Origin: Corynebacterium mycetoides
Lineage (GTDB): Bacteria; Actinomycetota; Actinomycetes; Mycobacteriales; Mycobacteriaceae
Assembly (NCBI RefSeq): GCF_900103625.1
Contig: NZ_LT629700.1
Location: forward strand, 1,612,001 to 1,676,000
Direction of reading: 5' to 3'
DNA: 64,000 nt
The position numbers were made by a program, and so were the translations under genes. Under the pieces are notes generated by a model, which saw only the letters and a program-made list of their open reading frames with translations, searched no databases and was not told where the DNA came from. This document shows, piece by piece, positions 56,436-64,000 of the stretch. Positions within the stretch are counted from its first letter, which is position 1; each line of letters opens with the position of its first letter.

Positions 56436-56450
56436 TTGAGCGCGTTTCTC

Positions 56451-56747
56451 CTAATCGGTGGCGGGTTCGGCCGGCTCGACGCTTCCCGGTACAGGGTCGT
56501 ATCCCCCCGGGTGCCAAGGACCGCACTTGCACACGCGGGCCGTGGCCAACAAGCTTCCTTTGACTGCACCGTGGCGCGAGACTGCTTCCAGCGCGTATGC
56601 ACTGCAGACAGGAACGAATCGGCAGGTCCCACCCATCTTAAGGGGCGAGACGTATTTTTGGTAAAGGCGTACCCCTCCCACCAGCGCCCGGGCGGGCGCG
56701 CTGGGGGGCCTAGGGATCTCCCCTCCGAGGAAGTTGTAGTACGACAT
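56451..56747 (-). CDS. yidD: Membrane protein insertion efficiency factor YidD
   Basis: A 98-residue protein. LYQKYVSPLKMGGTCRFVPVCSAYALEAVSRHG is the family core (quoted here as GTCRFVPVCSAYALEAV), with its three Cys, plus the CKCGPWHPGGYDPVP ending. It aids YidC-dependent insertion at the membrane. The start codon shares bases with the rnpA stop (ATGA) and yidC follows. Confidence 0.93.
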   Translation of the reverse strand: MSYYNFLGGEIPRPPSAPARALVGGVRLYQKYVSPLKMGGTCRFVPVCSAYALEAVSRHGAVKGSLLATARVCKCGPWHPGGYDPVPGSVEPAEPATD

Positions 56748-57133
56748 CAGTCGCGGGTGTCCTTTGCGGGTTCGTCGTGCGCGCCCAGCTTCCGCAGCGC
56801 CGCGGAAAGGGCGTGGAGGTAATCCTTGCGCAGGTCGTCGCTGCTCGCTTCGGCGGCGGCAGGCAGGGCCCGCACCACCACGTCGTGCTCCCGCGCGAGC
56901 TTGTCGACGCTCCCGAGCAGCACGTGCCTGAGCTTACGCGACACGCGGTGGCGCACCACCGCGTTGCCCACCGCCTTAGACACGACGAGCCCGAACCGGG
57001 GGCCTCCTGTGATGGCGGTGTCGGTTCGGGCTGCGATGTGCACCACGAGCGTGCGGGACCCAGCGCGCGTGCGCGCGGACATCGTCCGGCGGAAATCCGC
57101 GGACGAGGCGAGCTTGTTCGCTCTGGGTAGCAC
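56747..57133 (-). CDS. rnpA: Ribonuclease P protein component
   Basis: A 128-residue basic protein that binds RNase P RNA in tRNA 5' maturation. The RNR motif region is GNAVVRHRVSRKLRHVL, preceded by RFGLVVSKAVG. The N-terminus is LPRANKLASSADFRRTM. It follows rpmH by 22 bp, the near-universal arrangement. Confidence 0.94.
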   Translation of the reverse strand: MLPRANKLASSADFRRTMSARTRAGSRTLVVHIAARTDTAITGGPRFGLVVSKAVGNAVVRHRVSRKLRHVLLGSVDKLAREHDVVVRALPAAAEASSDDLRKDYLHALSAALRKLGAHDEPAKDTRD

Positions 57134-57155
57134 GAGGTGTGTGCTCCGGGACGGA

Positions 57156-57293
57156 TTACGCCGTCAGGCTGGAGCGGCCCTTGCGGCGGCGTGCGGACAC
57201 AATGGCGCGGCCGGCGCGGGTGCGCATGCGGGCGCGGAAGCCGTGCTTACGGGCGCGGCGGCGGTTGTTGGGCTGGAAGGTCCGCTTGGACAC
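57156..57293 (-). CDS. rpmH: 50S ribosomal protein L34
   Basis: A 45-residue, extremely Arg/Lys-rich protein beginning [19 protein letters not shown] and ending KGRSSLTA, the L34 consensus. The start is GTG 57293, with TAAAGGAGC on this strand 6-7 nt ahead. It is the first gene of rpmH-rnpA-yidD-yidC and transcribed away from dnaA. Confidence 0.95.
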   Translation of the reverse strand: MSKRTFQPNNRRRARKHGFRARMRTRAGRAIVSARRRKGRSSLTA

Positions 57294-57563
57294 GGTGAGC
57301 TCCTTAAAGTTCGAGTGCGACGGCCAGCGGCTGCTCTCCCCGTCGCCAGGAAGGTGCGGCCTCCCGGGGCAGAGGCCGTCCCGGTGAGAAAAGAAAAAGC
57401 TGAGATGCGCGGCGCTCCCGCACTCAGGGCGGAGGCGCTGTCGCGTGCCCCACCCGCGCCGACTCGCCGCTGGGTGCGGCGGCCCGGTGCACTGCGCCGG
57501 TGGTGCTCTCAAACACATCGGCCGAACGCGAAAAGTGTGAGACCAATGTGACAGACGGTTTAA

Positions 57564-57593
57564 AGACTACGTCAGTTTCTCGGGGAGGTACAA
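57564..57593 (-). promoter_or_regulatory. Candidate rpmH promoter
   Basis: On the minus strand TTGTAC (57588-57593) and TAGTCT (57564-57569) are separated by 18 bp. Transcription would start near 57557, giving rpmH a leader of about 265 nt. Confidence 0.35.
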
Positions 57594-57748
57594 ATCCAGC
57601 GCGGGTGAGCCCTCCACCGGTATTCCAACCCCGGCAAAGGGTGCCCCCGAAATAACAAAGATGTGCTTTTCCCCTGGTGGCGGGGCGAAACGCCGACGAG
57701 TGCTGGGGGGCGGCGCGCGCGGAACCACTCACAGGCCCGGGACCACAG

Positions 57749-58070
57749 TTATCCACAGCGGAAAGTTCTCTCATTGTTTGGACAGGGGCCGGAAGGAGCG
57801 GGTAACAATGATTTATCAGATTCAAGAAATCACAGCTCTACACAGGGCTACTGTGGATAACCCTCAACTTCCTGTTGAGAGTTGCGGGCGCGCAAGCGCG
57901 TTCGCCGAGGTAGCACCAGGTTTTATACTGGGTGCACTTTATCCACAAGGGCGCCTGCCACCTGTGGAAAGAACCCCACCGCGGGTCTATCCACAGGTGT
58001 GGATAAAGTTGTGGAACACAAGGTAGTAGCCGTCGCTGCTCGCGCTTTGTGTGTGGATGGCTGTGAATAA
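57749..58070. other. DnaA-box cluster upstream of dnaA
   Basis: Perfect TTATCCACA boxes lie at 57749 (+), 57852 (-), 57939 (+) and 57998 (-). One-mismatch boxes are at 57987 (CTATCCACA) and 58062 (TGTGAATAA). Boxes 57987 and 57998 face each other closely. The cluster may serve both origin activity and dnaA autoregulation. Confidence 0.85.
57901..57929 (+). promoter_or_regulatory. Candidate dnaA promoter
   Basis: TTCGCC (57901-57906) and TATACT (57924-57929) are 17 bp apart. A perfect DnaA box (57939-57947) covers the expected start site, a plausible repression site for DnaA. Confidence 0.4.
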
Positions 58071-58131
58071 CAGCCTGGGGACACAGGGGGCGCGGGCCGG
58101 AGATGTAAAGAAACAGGGGATTCGAGCACAC

Positions 58132-59760
58132 GTGGCAGATCAACAACTCAGCGCGCTCTGGAGCGACATCGTTTCAGAGCTCCTCAGCCTCTCGGAGCGC
58201 CCCAACTCGAACATTCCGACGCTCACCCACCAGGAGCGCGCCTACCTGCAGCTCGTCAGCCCCGTCATGCTTGTCGACGGCTACGCCATCCTCTCGGCGC
58301 CGCACTCCGCGGCCAAGACCGTCGTCGAGGACTCGCTGGGCTCCCACATCACCGGGCTGCTGACCCGCAAGCTGGGCACCCCCTGCACACTGGCCGTGTC
58401 CATCCGTCAAACCGAGACGGAGGGAGAGACGCAACAGGGGCTCGAGTCCCGCCCGGCCGAGCCGGAACCCACCTCCGTTCCCGACTGGTTCTCCACCACC
58501 AGCCCGGCTCCCGCCTTCGCGCCCAGTCCCGCCCCGGAGTCCTCGCCGTGGCAGGCGGGCGAGCAGATCCCGATGGGGCTCGACGAGCTCGCGCAGCTGC
58601 ACATGCGGCAGCAGGAGTCCCAGCACCGGCCGGAGGGGCGTCGCCAAGCAAGCGCTCACCCCACCGTGCCCCAGCGGCCCCAGCGCCTCGTTCGGGAAAC
58701 CCCCGCCCACAGCACCGACCGCGAAGCGAGCCTGAACCCGAAGTACACGTTTGAGAACTTCGTCATCGGCTCGTCGAACCGCTTCGCCAACGGCGCCGCG
58801 GTCGCCGTCGCCGAAAACCCCGCGCGCGCCTACAACCCCCTGTTCATCTGGGGCGGTTCCGGGCTGGGCAAAACCCACCTCCTGCACGCCGCGGGCAACT
58901 ACGCCAAGCTGCTGCAGCCGAACCTGCGGATCAGCTACGTGTCCTCGGAAGAGTTCACCAACGACTACATCAACTCCGTGCGCGACGACCGGCAGGAGAC
59001 CTTCAAGCGGCGCTACCGCAACCTGGACATCCTCATGGTGGACGACATCCAATTCCTCGAGGGCAAGGAGGGGACCCAGGAAGAGTTCTTCCACACCTTT
59101 AACGCGCTCCACCAGCAGAACAAGCAGATCATCCTGTCGTCCGACCGGCCGCCGAAGCAGCTGACAACCCTCGAGGACAGGCTGCGCACGCGTTTCGAGG
59201 GCGGTCTGATCACCGATATCCAGCCGCCTGATCTCGAGACGCGCATCGCGATCCTGATGAAAAAGGCGGCGGCCGACGGGACGCACGTGGACCACGCTGT
59301 CCTGGAGCTCATCGCGTCGCAGTTCGAGTCGTCGATACGCGAGCTCGAGGGGGCGCTGATCAGGGTGTCGGCGTACTCGTCGCTGATTAACGAGCCCATC
59401 ACGCTCGAGGTCGCCCAGGTCGCGCTGCGCGACATCCTGCCCAACGGCGGCGAGATGAACATCAGCGCGGCGGCGATCAAGGACGCCGCTGCGGATTACT
59501 TCAGCGTCTCCCTCGAGCAGCTCACGGGCGCGGGCAAGACCCGCCAGGTCGCGCACGCACGGCAGCTGGCCATGTACCTGTGCCGGGAGCTGACAGACTT
59601 ATCTCTGCCGAAGATCGGCGACGAGTTCGGCGGCAAGGACCACACGACGGTGATGTACGCCGACCGGAAGATCCGCAAGGAGATGACGGAGAACCGGGGC
59701 ACTTACGACGAGATCCAGGAGCTGACACAGATGATCAAGAACCGGGCTCGTTCCCTCTAA
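58132..59760 (+). CDS. dnaA: Chromosomal replication initiator DnaA
   Basis: A 542-residue initiator. Domain I is at residues 1-90 (LSALWSDIVSELLS), followed by a Pro/Ser/Gln-rich domain II (about 100-200). The AAA+ domain has Walker A GGSGLGKTHLLHAAGNYA and Walker B DILMVDDIQFLEGKEGTQEEF. Domain IV has the DNA-binding signature GGKDHTTVMYADRKI. I place the start at GTG 58132, where the domain I homology begins; the frame is open to GTG 58051 but that segment overlaps DnaA boxes and is not conserved-looking. Confidence 0.95.
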   Translation: MADQQLSALWSDIVSELLSLSERPNSNIPTLTHQERAYLQLVSPVMLVDGYAILSAPHSAAKTVVEDSLGSHITGLLTRKLGTPCTLAVSIRQTETEGETQQGLESRPAEPEPTSVPDWFSTTSPAPAFAPSPAPESSPWQAGEQIPMGLDELAQLHMRQQESQHRPEGRRQASAHPTVPQRPQRLVRETPAHSTDREASLNPKYTFENFVIGSSNRFANGAAVAVAENPARAYNPLFIWGGSGLGKTHLLHAAGNYAKLLQPNLRISYVSSEEFTNDYINSVRDDRQETFKRRYRNLDILMVDDIQFLEGKEGTQEEFFHTFNALHQQNKQIILSSDRPPKQLTTLEDRLRTRFEGGLITDIQPPDLETRIAILMKKAAADGTHVDHAVLELIASQFESSIRELEGALIRVSAYSSLINEPITLEVAQVALRDILPNGGEMNISAAAIKDAAADYFSVSLEQLTGAGKTRQVAHARQLAMYLCRELTDLSLPKIGDEFGGKDHTTVMYADRKIRKEMTENRGTYDEIQELTQMIKNRARSL

Positions 59761-59770
59761 GCCCGTGTAA

Positions 59771-59801
59771 GCCCCGGCCCGACTGAGCCGGGGTCTTTTT
59801 G
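59771..59801 (+). terminator. dnaA intrinsic terminator
   Basis: CCCCGGC and GCCGGGG form a 7-bp stem with an 8-nt loop, followed by TCTTTTT, 11 bp after the dnaA stop. dnaN therefore needs its own promoter. Confidence 0.8.
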
Positions 59802-60065
59802 TCCACAGACTTACTCACAGATGTGTAATTACAGTGCCAGAAATAAGTGATCCCCAGCACGTGTGTTCCAGATCACTAAATCGGGGCACTGTGGATAACG
59901 CGGCCCAACGTGTGATTTCGCAGTGTGTAACGCCGGAAAATCTGTGGATGAAATCCGCCGCCCCGAAACTATCCACAAACGCGCGACATTATCCACACGT
60001 TATCCACACCCCTGAGCACACCCCGATTTCCGCGCACGACCTCGGCGAAGGGGCCTTCATCCACA
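59799..60065. other. DnaA-box cluster between dnaA and dnaN (oriC candidate, right part)
   Basis: Perfect boxes are at 59890 (-), 59989 (+) and 60000 (+), the last two nearly abutting. One-mismatch boxes are at 59799, 59943, 59969 and 60057. The 475-bp gene-free region 59762-60236 also has an AT-rich stretch near 60070-60115 that could be the unwinding element. In mycobacteria oriC lies in the equivalent spacer. Confidence 0.85.
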
Positions 60066-60236
60066 GAGTGCACAAGACTTACTGTTGTTACCAACTATCT
60101 ACTTTGAAGGTAAGTGAAGGGAAACGGGGTGTGTGAAAATCGGCCGCCGACCCACTGAATGACAAAGAAGTGACGCCCGCATAAGGTGGAGCGAAGTTAC
60201 ATGTAATTCGGGGGCGATCGCGCAAGGAGTGCTGGC

Positions 60237-61424
60237 ATGGACGACAACTCGGTGTCATTTCGGGTTCACAAGGACGACCTCTCCGACGCCGTAGCGTGGG
60301 TAGCGCGCAGCTTGCCGACGAAAAACACGCAGCCGGTGCTGCGCGCCGTCGTCATCACCGCCGACGACACGGGGCTCGAGTTCGCGGGCTTCGACTACGA
60401 AGTCTCCTCGCGAGTGCGCATCGGTGCGGAGGTCTCGCAGCCTGGCCGCGTCGCCGTGGCCGGCAAGCTGATGGCCGACATCGTGGCCAACATGCCGGCA
60501 AAACCGATGGAGGTGTCCACCGACGGATCCACCATGTTGCTCCAGGGCGGATCTGCGCGTTTCGAGCTGCCGCTTATGCCGCTGGATGACTACCCCCAGC
60601 TGCCGACCCTTCCCGAGGTCACAGGGCGCATTTCCCCCGCCGAGTTCGTCGGCGCCGTCACCCAGGTCGCCTCGGCCGCCGGGCGCGACGACACCCTGCC
60701 GATGCTCACGGGCGTGCACATGGAGATTTCCGGCAACGCCGTCCAGTTCACCGCGACTGACCGGTTCCGCCTCGCACTCCGCCGCATCCAGTGGGAGCCG
60801 GTGAGCGCGGATGTGACGGCGAAGCTGCTCGTTCCCGCCAAGACGCTGCTCGACAACGCCCGCACCTTGGACACCCACATCGACGAGCCGGTGGAGATCG
60901 CGGTGGGCGACTCCGACAACGTGGGCGGCGAGGGCCTCTTCGGCTTGCACTCCGGAAACCGCGAAACCACAACCCGCATGCTCGACGCGGATTTCCCGAA
61001 CATTCAGCCGCTGCTTCCCAAGACGCACACCTCGATGGCCAGCGTGGAAATCTCCCCGCTCGTCGAGGCGATTCGCCGCGTGAGCCTCGTCGCTGACCGG
61101 AACGCCCAGGTGCGCATGCACTTCCGCCCCGGCGAGGTGACCCTGTATGCCTCCGGTGCCGATTCCGGCGAGGCCAGCGAAACGGTGGAAGCAGCCTTCA
61201 CCGGCGCCGACGAACTGCTCATCGCGTTTAACTCCGGCTACCTCAAGGACGGGCTCGCCGTCATCCCCACCAACCGCGTGGTCTTCGGGTTCACCGAGGC
61301 GTCGCGCCCGGCGATCATGATTCCCGAGCCCGAGCAGCTGCCCGAGGCGGAAGCGGACGGCACTTTCCCGACCCCGGCCTCCGACTTCACGTACCTGCTC
61401 ATGCCGGTGCGCCTGCCGGGCTAA
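60237..61424 (+). CDS. dnaN: DNA polymerase III beta subunit (sliding clamp)
   Basis: A 395-residue three-domain clamp. The first domain includes [19 protein letters not shown], a typical start. A further conserved segment is [19 protein letters not shown], and the C-terminal [10 protein letters not shown] matches the YxxMPxRLP end of the family. AAGGAG is 7 nt ahead of the ATG. recF begins 17 bp downstream; the gnd gene that intervenes in some actinobacteria is absent. Confidence 0.96.
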   Translation: MDDNSVSFRVHKDDLSDAVAWVARSLPTKNTQPVLRAVVITADDTGLEFAGFDYEVSSRVRIGAEVSQPGRVAVAGKLMADIVANMPAKPMEVSTDGSTMLLQGGSARFELPLMPLDDYPQLPTLPEVTGRISPAEFVGAVTQVASAAGRDDTLPMLTGVHMEISGNAVQFTATDRFRLALRRIQWEPVSADVTAKLLVPAKTLLDNARTLDTHIDEPVEIAVGDSDNVGGEGLFGLHSGNRETTTRMLDADFPNIQPLLPKTHTSMASVEISPLVEAIRRVSLVADRNAQVRMHFRPGEVTLYASGADSGEASETVEAAFTGADELLIAFNSGYLKDGLAVIPTNRVVFGFTEASRPAIMIPEPEQLPEAEADGTFPTPASDFTYLLMPVRLPG

Positions 61425-61441
61425 GGAATCAGCGCTGCAAC

Positions 61442-62626
61442 GTGTTCGTCAGTGACCTCAACCTGCGCGACTTCCGTTCTTGGCCCGAGCTGGCGCTAGA
61501 GCTGAAGCCGGGGGTGACCGTGTTCGCGGGGCGCAACGGGCACGGCAAGACCAACATCGTCGAGGCCCTCCAGTACAGCAGCACCTTAAGCAGCCACCGG
61601 GTCGCCACCGATTCCCCGCTCATCCGGGCCAGCGCGACGGACGCGCGGGTGTCCGTAACCACTGTCAATAGCGGCCGCGAGCTGACGACCCACCTGCTGA
61701 TCAAGGCCTCCGGCGCCAACCAGGCGCAGATCAACCGGACGCGGCTGAAGTCCACGCGGGAGGTTCTCGGGGTGCTGCGCACGGTCATGTTCTCCCCGGA
61801 AGACTTGCGGCTTGTGACGGGTGAGCCCGCGGAGCGGCGGAAGTTCCTGGACGACCTCTCCGCCTCCCGCGCCCCCCGCCTCGGGGGAGCCAAAGCCGAC
61901 TACGACAAAGTCCTGCGGCAGCGCAACGCCCTGCTGCGCACCTCCTCCTACGACCTGCGCCGCGGTTACGGCGACGATGCCGGCGCGAGCGCCCTGGCCA
62001 CCCTCGACGTGTGGGATTCGCAGCTCGCCCGCAACGGTGCCGAGGTGATCGCCGGCCGCCTCGAGCTTCTCGACGCCCTCGCCCCGCACATCACCGAGTC
62101 CTACCGCGCCGTCGCACCGGAATCCCGCCCGGCCTCGGTGCACTACACCTCCACCATCGACGACGCGGTTCGCGCCCTATCCGGCGCCCCCAGCAGGGAC
62201 CCGGACGTGATCGAGGCCGCCATGCTCACCGAGCTGTCGCGCCGCCGCAAAGAAGAGATCGAGCGCGGCACCACACTTGTTGGCCCCCACAGAGACGACA
62301 TGGTGCTCATGCTCGGCGACACCCCGGCGAAGGGTTACGCCAGCCACGGTGAAACGTGGTCGTACGCGCTGTCACTCCACCTCGCCGAATACGCCCTGCT
62401 GTCCGCCGAGGGGTCGGTGCCCGTGCTCATCCTCGACGACGTCTTCGCCGAGCTCGACGCGCTGCGCCGCCAACGGCTCGTCGCCGTCGCGGAAAACGCC
62501 GAGCAGGTGCTCATCACCGCCGCTGTCGGCGACGATCTGCCGGACAACCTGTCCAAAGCCGTCACCGCGCGCTATTTTGTGGCCATGGATGACGGCGTAT
62601 CGACGCTCGAGGTGGCCGATGGCTGA
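61442..62626 (+). CDS. recF: DNA replication and repair protein RecF
   Basis: A 394-residue SMC-like ATPase. [13 protein letters not shown] is the usual start, Walker A is [18 protein letters not shown] (about residue 30), and the C-terminal signature and Walker B are [12 protein letters not shown] and [16 protein letters not shown]. It loads RecA at gaps. It starts with GTG and overlaps the dciA start by 8 bp. Confidence 0.95.
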   Translation: MFVSDLNLRDFRSWPELALELKPGVTVFAGRNGHGKTNIVEALQYSSTLSSHRVATDSPLIRASATDARVSVTTVNSGRELTTHLLIKASGANQAQINRTRLKSTREVLGVLRTVMFSPEDLRLVTGEPAERRKFLDDLSASRAPRLGGAKADYDKVLRQRNALLRTSSYDLRRGYGDDAGASALATLDVWDSQLARNGAEVIAGRLELLDALAPHITESYRAVAPESRPASVHYTSTIDDAVRALSGAPSRDPDVIEAAMLTELSRRRKEEIERGTTLVGPHRDDMVLMLGDTPAKGYASHGETWSYALSLHLAEYALLSAEGSVPVLILDDVFAELDALRRQRLVAVAENAEQVLITAAVGDDLPDNLSKAVTARYFVAMDDGVSTLEVADG

Positions 62627-63257
62627 CCTCATCGCAGACACCTTCGACACCCTGCGCTCCACGGCCCGCAAGCGCGGCGGGCGCGTGCCCGACCTCCGCC
62701 GCCAGGGCGAATCCGTCATTCCGCGGCGGGCGCGGGTGGGCTCTGTTGGCTCTGTTGGCCCTGTTCGCGGGGACAAGGGGGCGTCGATAAGCGTGCCCGG
62801 GCTCGACCTTGGCGACCTTGGCGACCTTGGCGCGGACGCGAAGCCGCGGTGGTCAGGGATGGGGCGGCCGACGGGCCCGGACGGCCGAGCGATGCGCCGC
62901 AGCTACCAGGTCAAGGGGTTCGGGACGCTCGTGCGCGCGGAGATTCAGAAGCGCGAGTGGACCGAGCACCTGGCGTTTGGTTGGGTCATGGGCAACTGGG
63001 CCGGGCTGGTTGGGGAGAAGATCGCCCAGCACACCGAGGTGCAGATGATCAAGGACGGGGAGGTGTTCATCACCTGCGATCAGACGGCGTGGGCAACCCA
63101 GCTCAAGTACATGCAAGCCACGGTGCTCTCCGCCATCGCCGACAAGGTCGGGCCGGGTCTGGTGACCAAGTTGCACGTGTACCCGCCGAAGACGAAGAAC
63201 TGGCGCAAGGGACCCCTCCACGTGAAAGGCCGGGGGCCGCGCGACACATACGGGTAG
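62619..63257 (+). CDS. dciA: DciA-like (DUF721) replication protein
   Basis: A 212-residue DUF721 protein. The folded domain lies in the C-terminal half, with [19 protein letters not shown], then [22 protein letters not shown], and ends with the Lys/Arg-rich KTKNWRKGP. DciA proteins help load the DnaB helicase in bacteria without DnaC. Between residues 45 and 70 are in-frame repeats (GSVGSVGPV and DLGDLGDLG) from short tandem DNA duplications. It corresponds to Rv0004 in mycobacteria. Confidence 0.88.
   Translation: MADLIADTFDTLRSTARKRGGRVPDLRRQGESVIPRRARVGSVGSVGPVRGDKGASISVPGLDLGDLGDLGADAKPRWSGMGRPTGPDGRAMRRSYQVKGFGTLVRAEIQKREWTEHLAFGWVMGNWAGLVGEKIAQHTEVQMIKDGEVFITCDQTAWATQLKYMQATVLSAIADKVGPGLVTKLHVYPPKTKNWRKGPLHVKGRGPRDTYG
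62742..62831 (+). repeat. In-frame minisatellites in dciA
   Basis: GCTCTGTTG-type 9-mers (62742-62765) encode GSVGSVGPV and GACCTTGGC repeated three times (62805-62831) encodes DLGDLGDLG. Both are multiples of three, so frame is preserved. Confidence 0.7.
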
Positions 63258-63376
63258 CCCCAAAATGGGCCGTGAAACGCCCTCTCGCACGATCGACGGG
63301 TGGGGGTAATATCCCCTACAGGGTGTAGGATTGGATGGGTTAAAACACCCTTAGCGCGACAGGAGACTCCCACATC
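63258..63376 (+). promoter_or_regulatory. gyrB upstream region
   Basis: 119 bp. TAATAT (63307-63312) and TAGGAT (63326-63331) are possible -10 elements. GACAGGAGA near 63358-63366 gives the ribosome site before the GTG. GTTAAAACACC around 63339 is AT-rich. No clear terminator for dciA. Confidence 0.4.
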
Positions 63377-64000
63377 GTGGCTACCAACGAACCGCATTAC
63401 GATGCGTCATCGATCACCATTCTCGAGGGGCTCGAAGCTGTACGTAAGCGGCCCGGAATGTACATCGGCTCCACCAGCGCCCGCGGCCTGCACCACCTGG
63501 TGTGGGAGGTCGTGGACAACTCCGTCGACGAGGCCATGGCGGGTTACGCCGACCGTGTCGACGTTACGCTGCTTGCCGACGGCGGCATCCAGGTCATTGA
63601 CAACGGCCGCGGCATCCCCGTGGAAATGCACCCCTCCGGTGCCCCGACCGTCCAGGTTGTGATGACGCAGCTCCACGCCGGCGGCAAGTTCGACTCCGAG
63701 TCATACGCCGTCTCGGGCGGCCTGCACGGCGTGGGCATTTCCGTAGTCAACGCGCTGTCCACCCGCGTCGAAGCCGACATCAAGCGCGACGGCAAGCACT
63801 GGTACCAAAATTTCACCAACGCTGTTCCCCACGAGCTCGAGCAGGGCGGCAATGCCCGCGGCACCGGCACCACGATCCGTTTCTGGCCCGACGCCGAGAT
63901 TTTCGAGACCGTCGAGTTCGACTGGGACACCATCGCGCGGCGCCTGCAGGAGATGGCCTTCCTGAACAAGGGCCTCACCATCACGTTGAAGGACGAGCGC
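63377..64000 (+). CDS. gyrB: DNA gyrase subunit B (N-terminal part; cut by window end)
   Basis: The first 208 codons of GyrB. The GHKL ATPase domain is clear: [19 protein letters not shown], then [18 protein letters not shown] (the Mg-binding Asn/Glu), [11 protein letters not shown] and [19 protein letters not shown]. The start is GTG 63377. The protein continues beyond base 64000; the quinolone-region motifs are not visible. Confidence 0.95.
   Translation, partial: MATNEPHYDASSITILEGLEAVRKRPGMYIGSTSARGLHHLVWEVVDNSVDEAMAGYADRVDVTLLADGGIQVIDNGRGIPVEMHPSGAPTVQVVMTQLHAGGKFDSESYAVSGGLHGVGISVVNALSTRVEADIKRDGKHWYQNFTNAVPHELEQGGNARGTGTTIRFWPDAEIFETVEFDWDTIARRLQEMAFLNKGLTITLKDER

Larger units (their letters stand above)
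57294..58131. other. rpmH-dnaA intergenic region (oriC candidate, left part)
   Basis: 838 bp without a convincing gene. The half nearest rpmH is GC-rich with no boxes and probably carries the rpmH leader. The half nearest dnaA (57749-58070) contains DnaA boxes and an AT-rich stretch around 57805-57850. A 72-codon plus-strand frame (57808-58026) is open there but runs through the boxes and is not credible as a gene. Confidence 0.7.

Noticed and set aside
57534..57556. TGTGAGACCAATGTGACAG as a GlxR site
   Set aside because: The two TGTGA half-sites are direct, not inverted, repeats.
57424..57825. 133-codon minus-strand frame between rpmH and dnaA
   Set aside because: Overlaps the candidate rpmH promoter and a DnaA box, with no recognisable protein character.
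57808..58026. 72-codon plus-strand frame with a fair ribosome site upstream of dnaA
   Set aside because: It runs through four DnaA boxes and its peptide looks like translated origin DNA (VDNP, YPQG, VYPQVW).
58051..58131. Upstream GTG start for DnaA adding 27 residues
   Set aside because: The added segment overlaps a near-match DnaA box and does not resemble domain I, which begins right after GTG 58132.
63222..63237. CCACGTGAAA in dciA as parS half-site
   Set aside because: Only the right half matches; the left arm is CTC rather than TTT.

Overview
This window is the origin-proximal part of a high-GC actinobacterial chromosome, almost certainly a Corynebacterium. Three things point there. 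(1) The block CCA-adding enzyme, NUDIX, DUF6049, murJ with a pseudokinase tail, sigM, trxB, trxA, cwlM, GNAT, parB, parA, rsmG, yidC, yidD, rnpA, rpmH / dnaA, dnaN, recF, dciA, gyrB is the conserved Mycobacteriales origin order. (2) hrtBA sits divergently beside a chrSA-type two-component system. (3) The trp operon has a short WWW leader peptide and a fused trpCF, and lies close to the origin. Species cannot be named from the sequence alone.

Layout. 1-3.9 kb: tail of a secreted protein, then the heme exporter hrtBA and its sensor pair chrSA. 3.9-7.1 kb: ribokinase, followed by two visibly broken divergent genes, a Bcr/CflA-type MFS exporter with a frameshift and a pirin with an in-frame amber codon. 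7.2-11.9 kb: small membrane proteins, a VanZ protein and an acrylyl-CoA-reductase-like enzyme. 12-21 kb: leuS downstream of a dihydroxyacetone kinase, divergent from glycerol dehydrogenase (glycerol to DHA to DHAP); gluconate permease and gluconokinase; an amino-acid permease. 21-29 kb: a short-chain dehydrogenase, secreted or envelope proteins of unknown role, an MsiK-type ABC ATPase and a dicarboxylate/glutamate symporter. 28.8-29.7 kb: a lower-GC patch with a small gene and a truncated AbiEii-type nucleotidyltransferase, reading like a decayed toxin-antitoxin locus directly abutting the trp promoter. 29.7-36.7 kb: trpL attenuator and trpE-G-D-CF-B-A. 36.7-41.5 kb: Rieske lipoprotein, SBF-type transporter, azlCD, YqgE and the CCA-adding enzyme. 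41.6-57.3 kb: the origin-left core block. 57.3-60.2 kb: dnaA with DnaA-box clusters on both sides. 60.2-64 kb: dnaN, recF, dciA and the start of gyrB (cut by the window).

The most striking pattern is five ParB-binding (parS) palindromes scattered over 14 kb, about 19-32 kb from dnaA, while parAB lie at 52.7-54.7 kb. Three of the five are built into genes: inside a TrpF motif, across the start codon of a small gene, and in codons 2-7 of azlC. One forms the centre of a 32-bp perfect palindrome between convergent genes, and one lies in a divergent promoter region. A second recurrent theme is -10 hexamers placed 6-8 nt before start codons, implying many leaderless transcripts and helping to fix starts.
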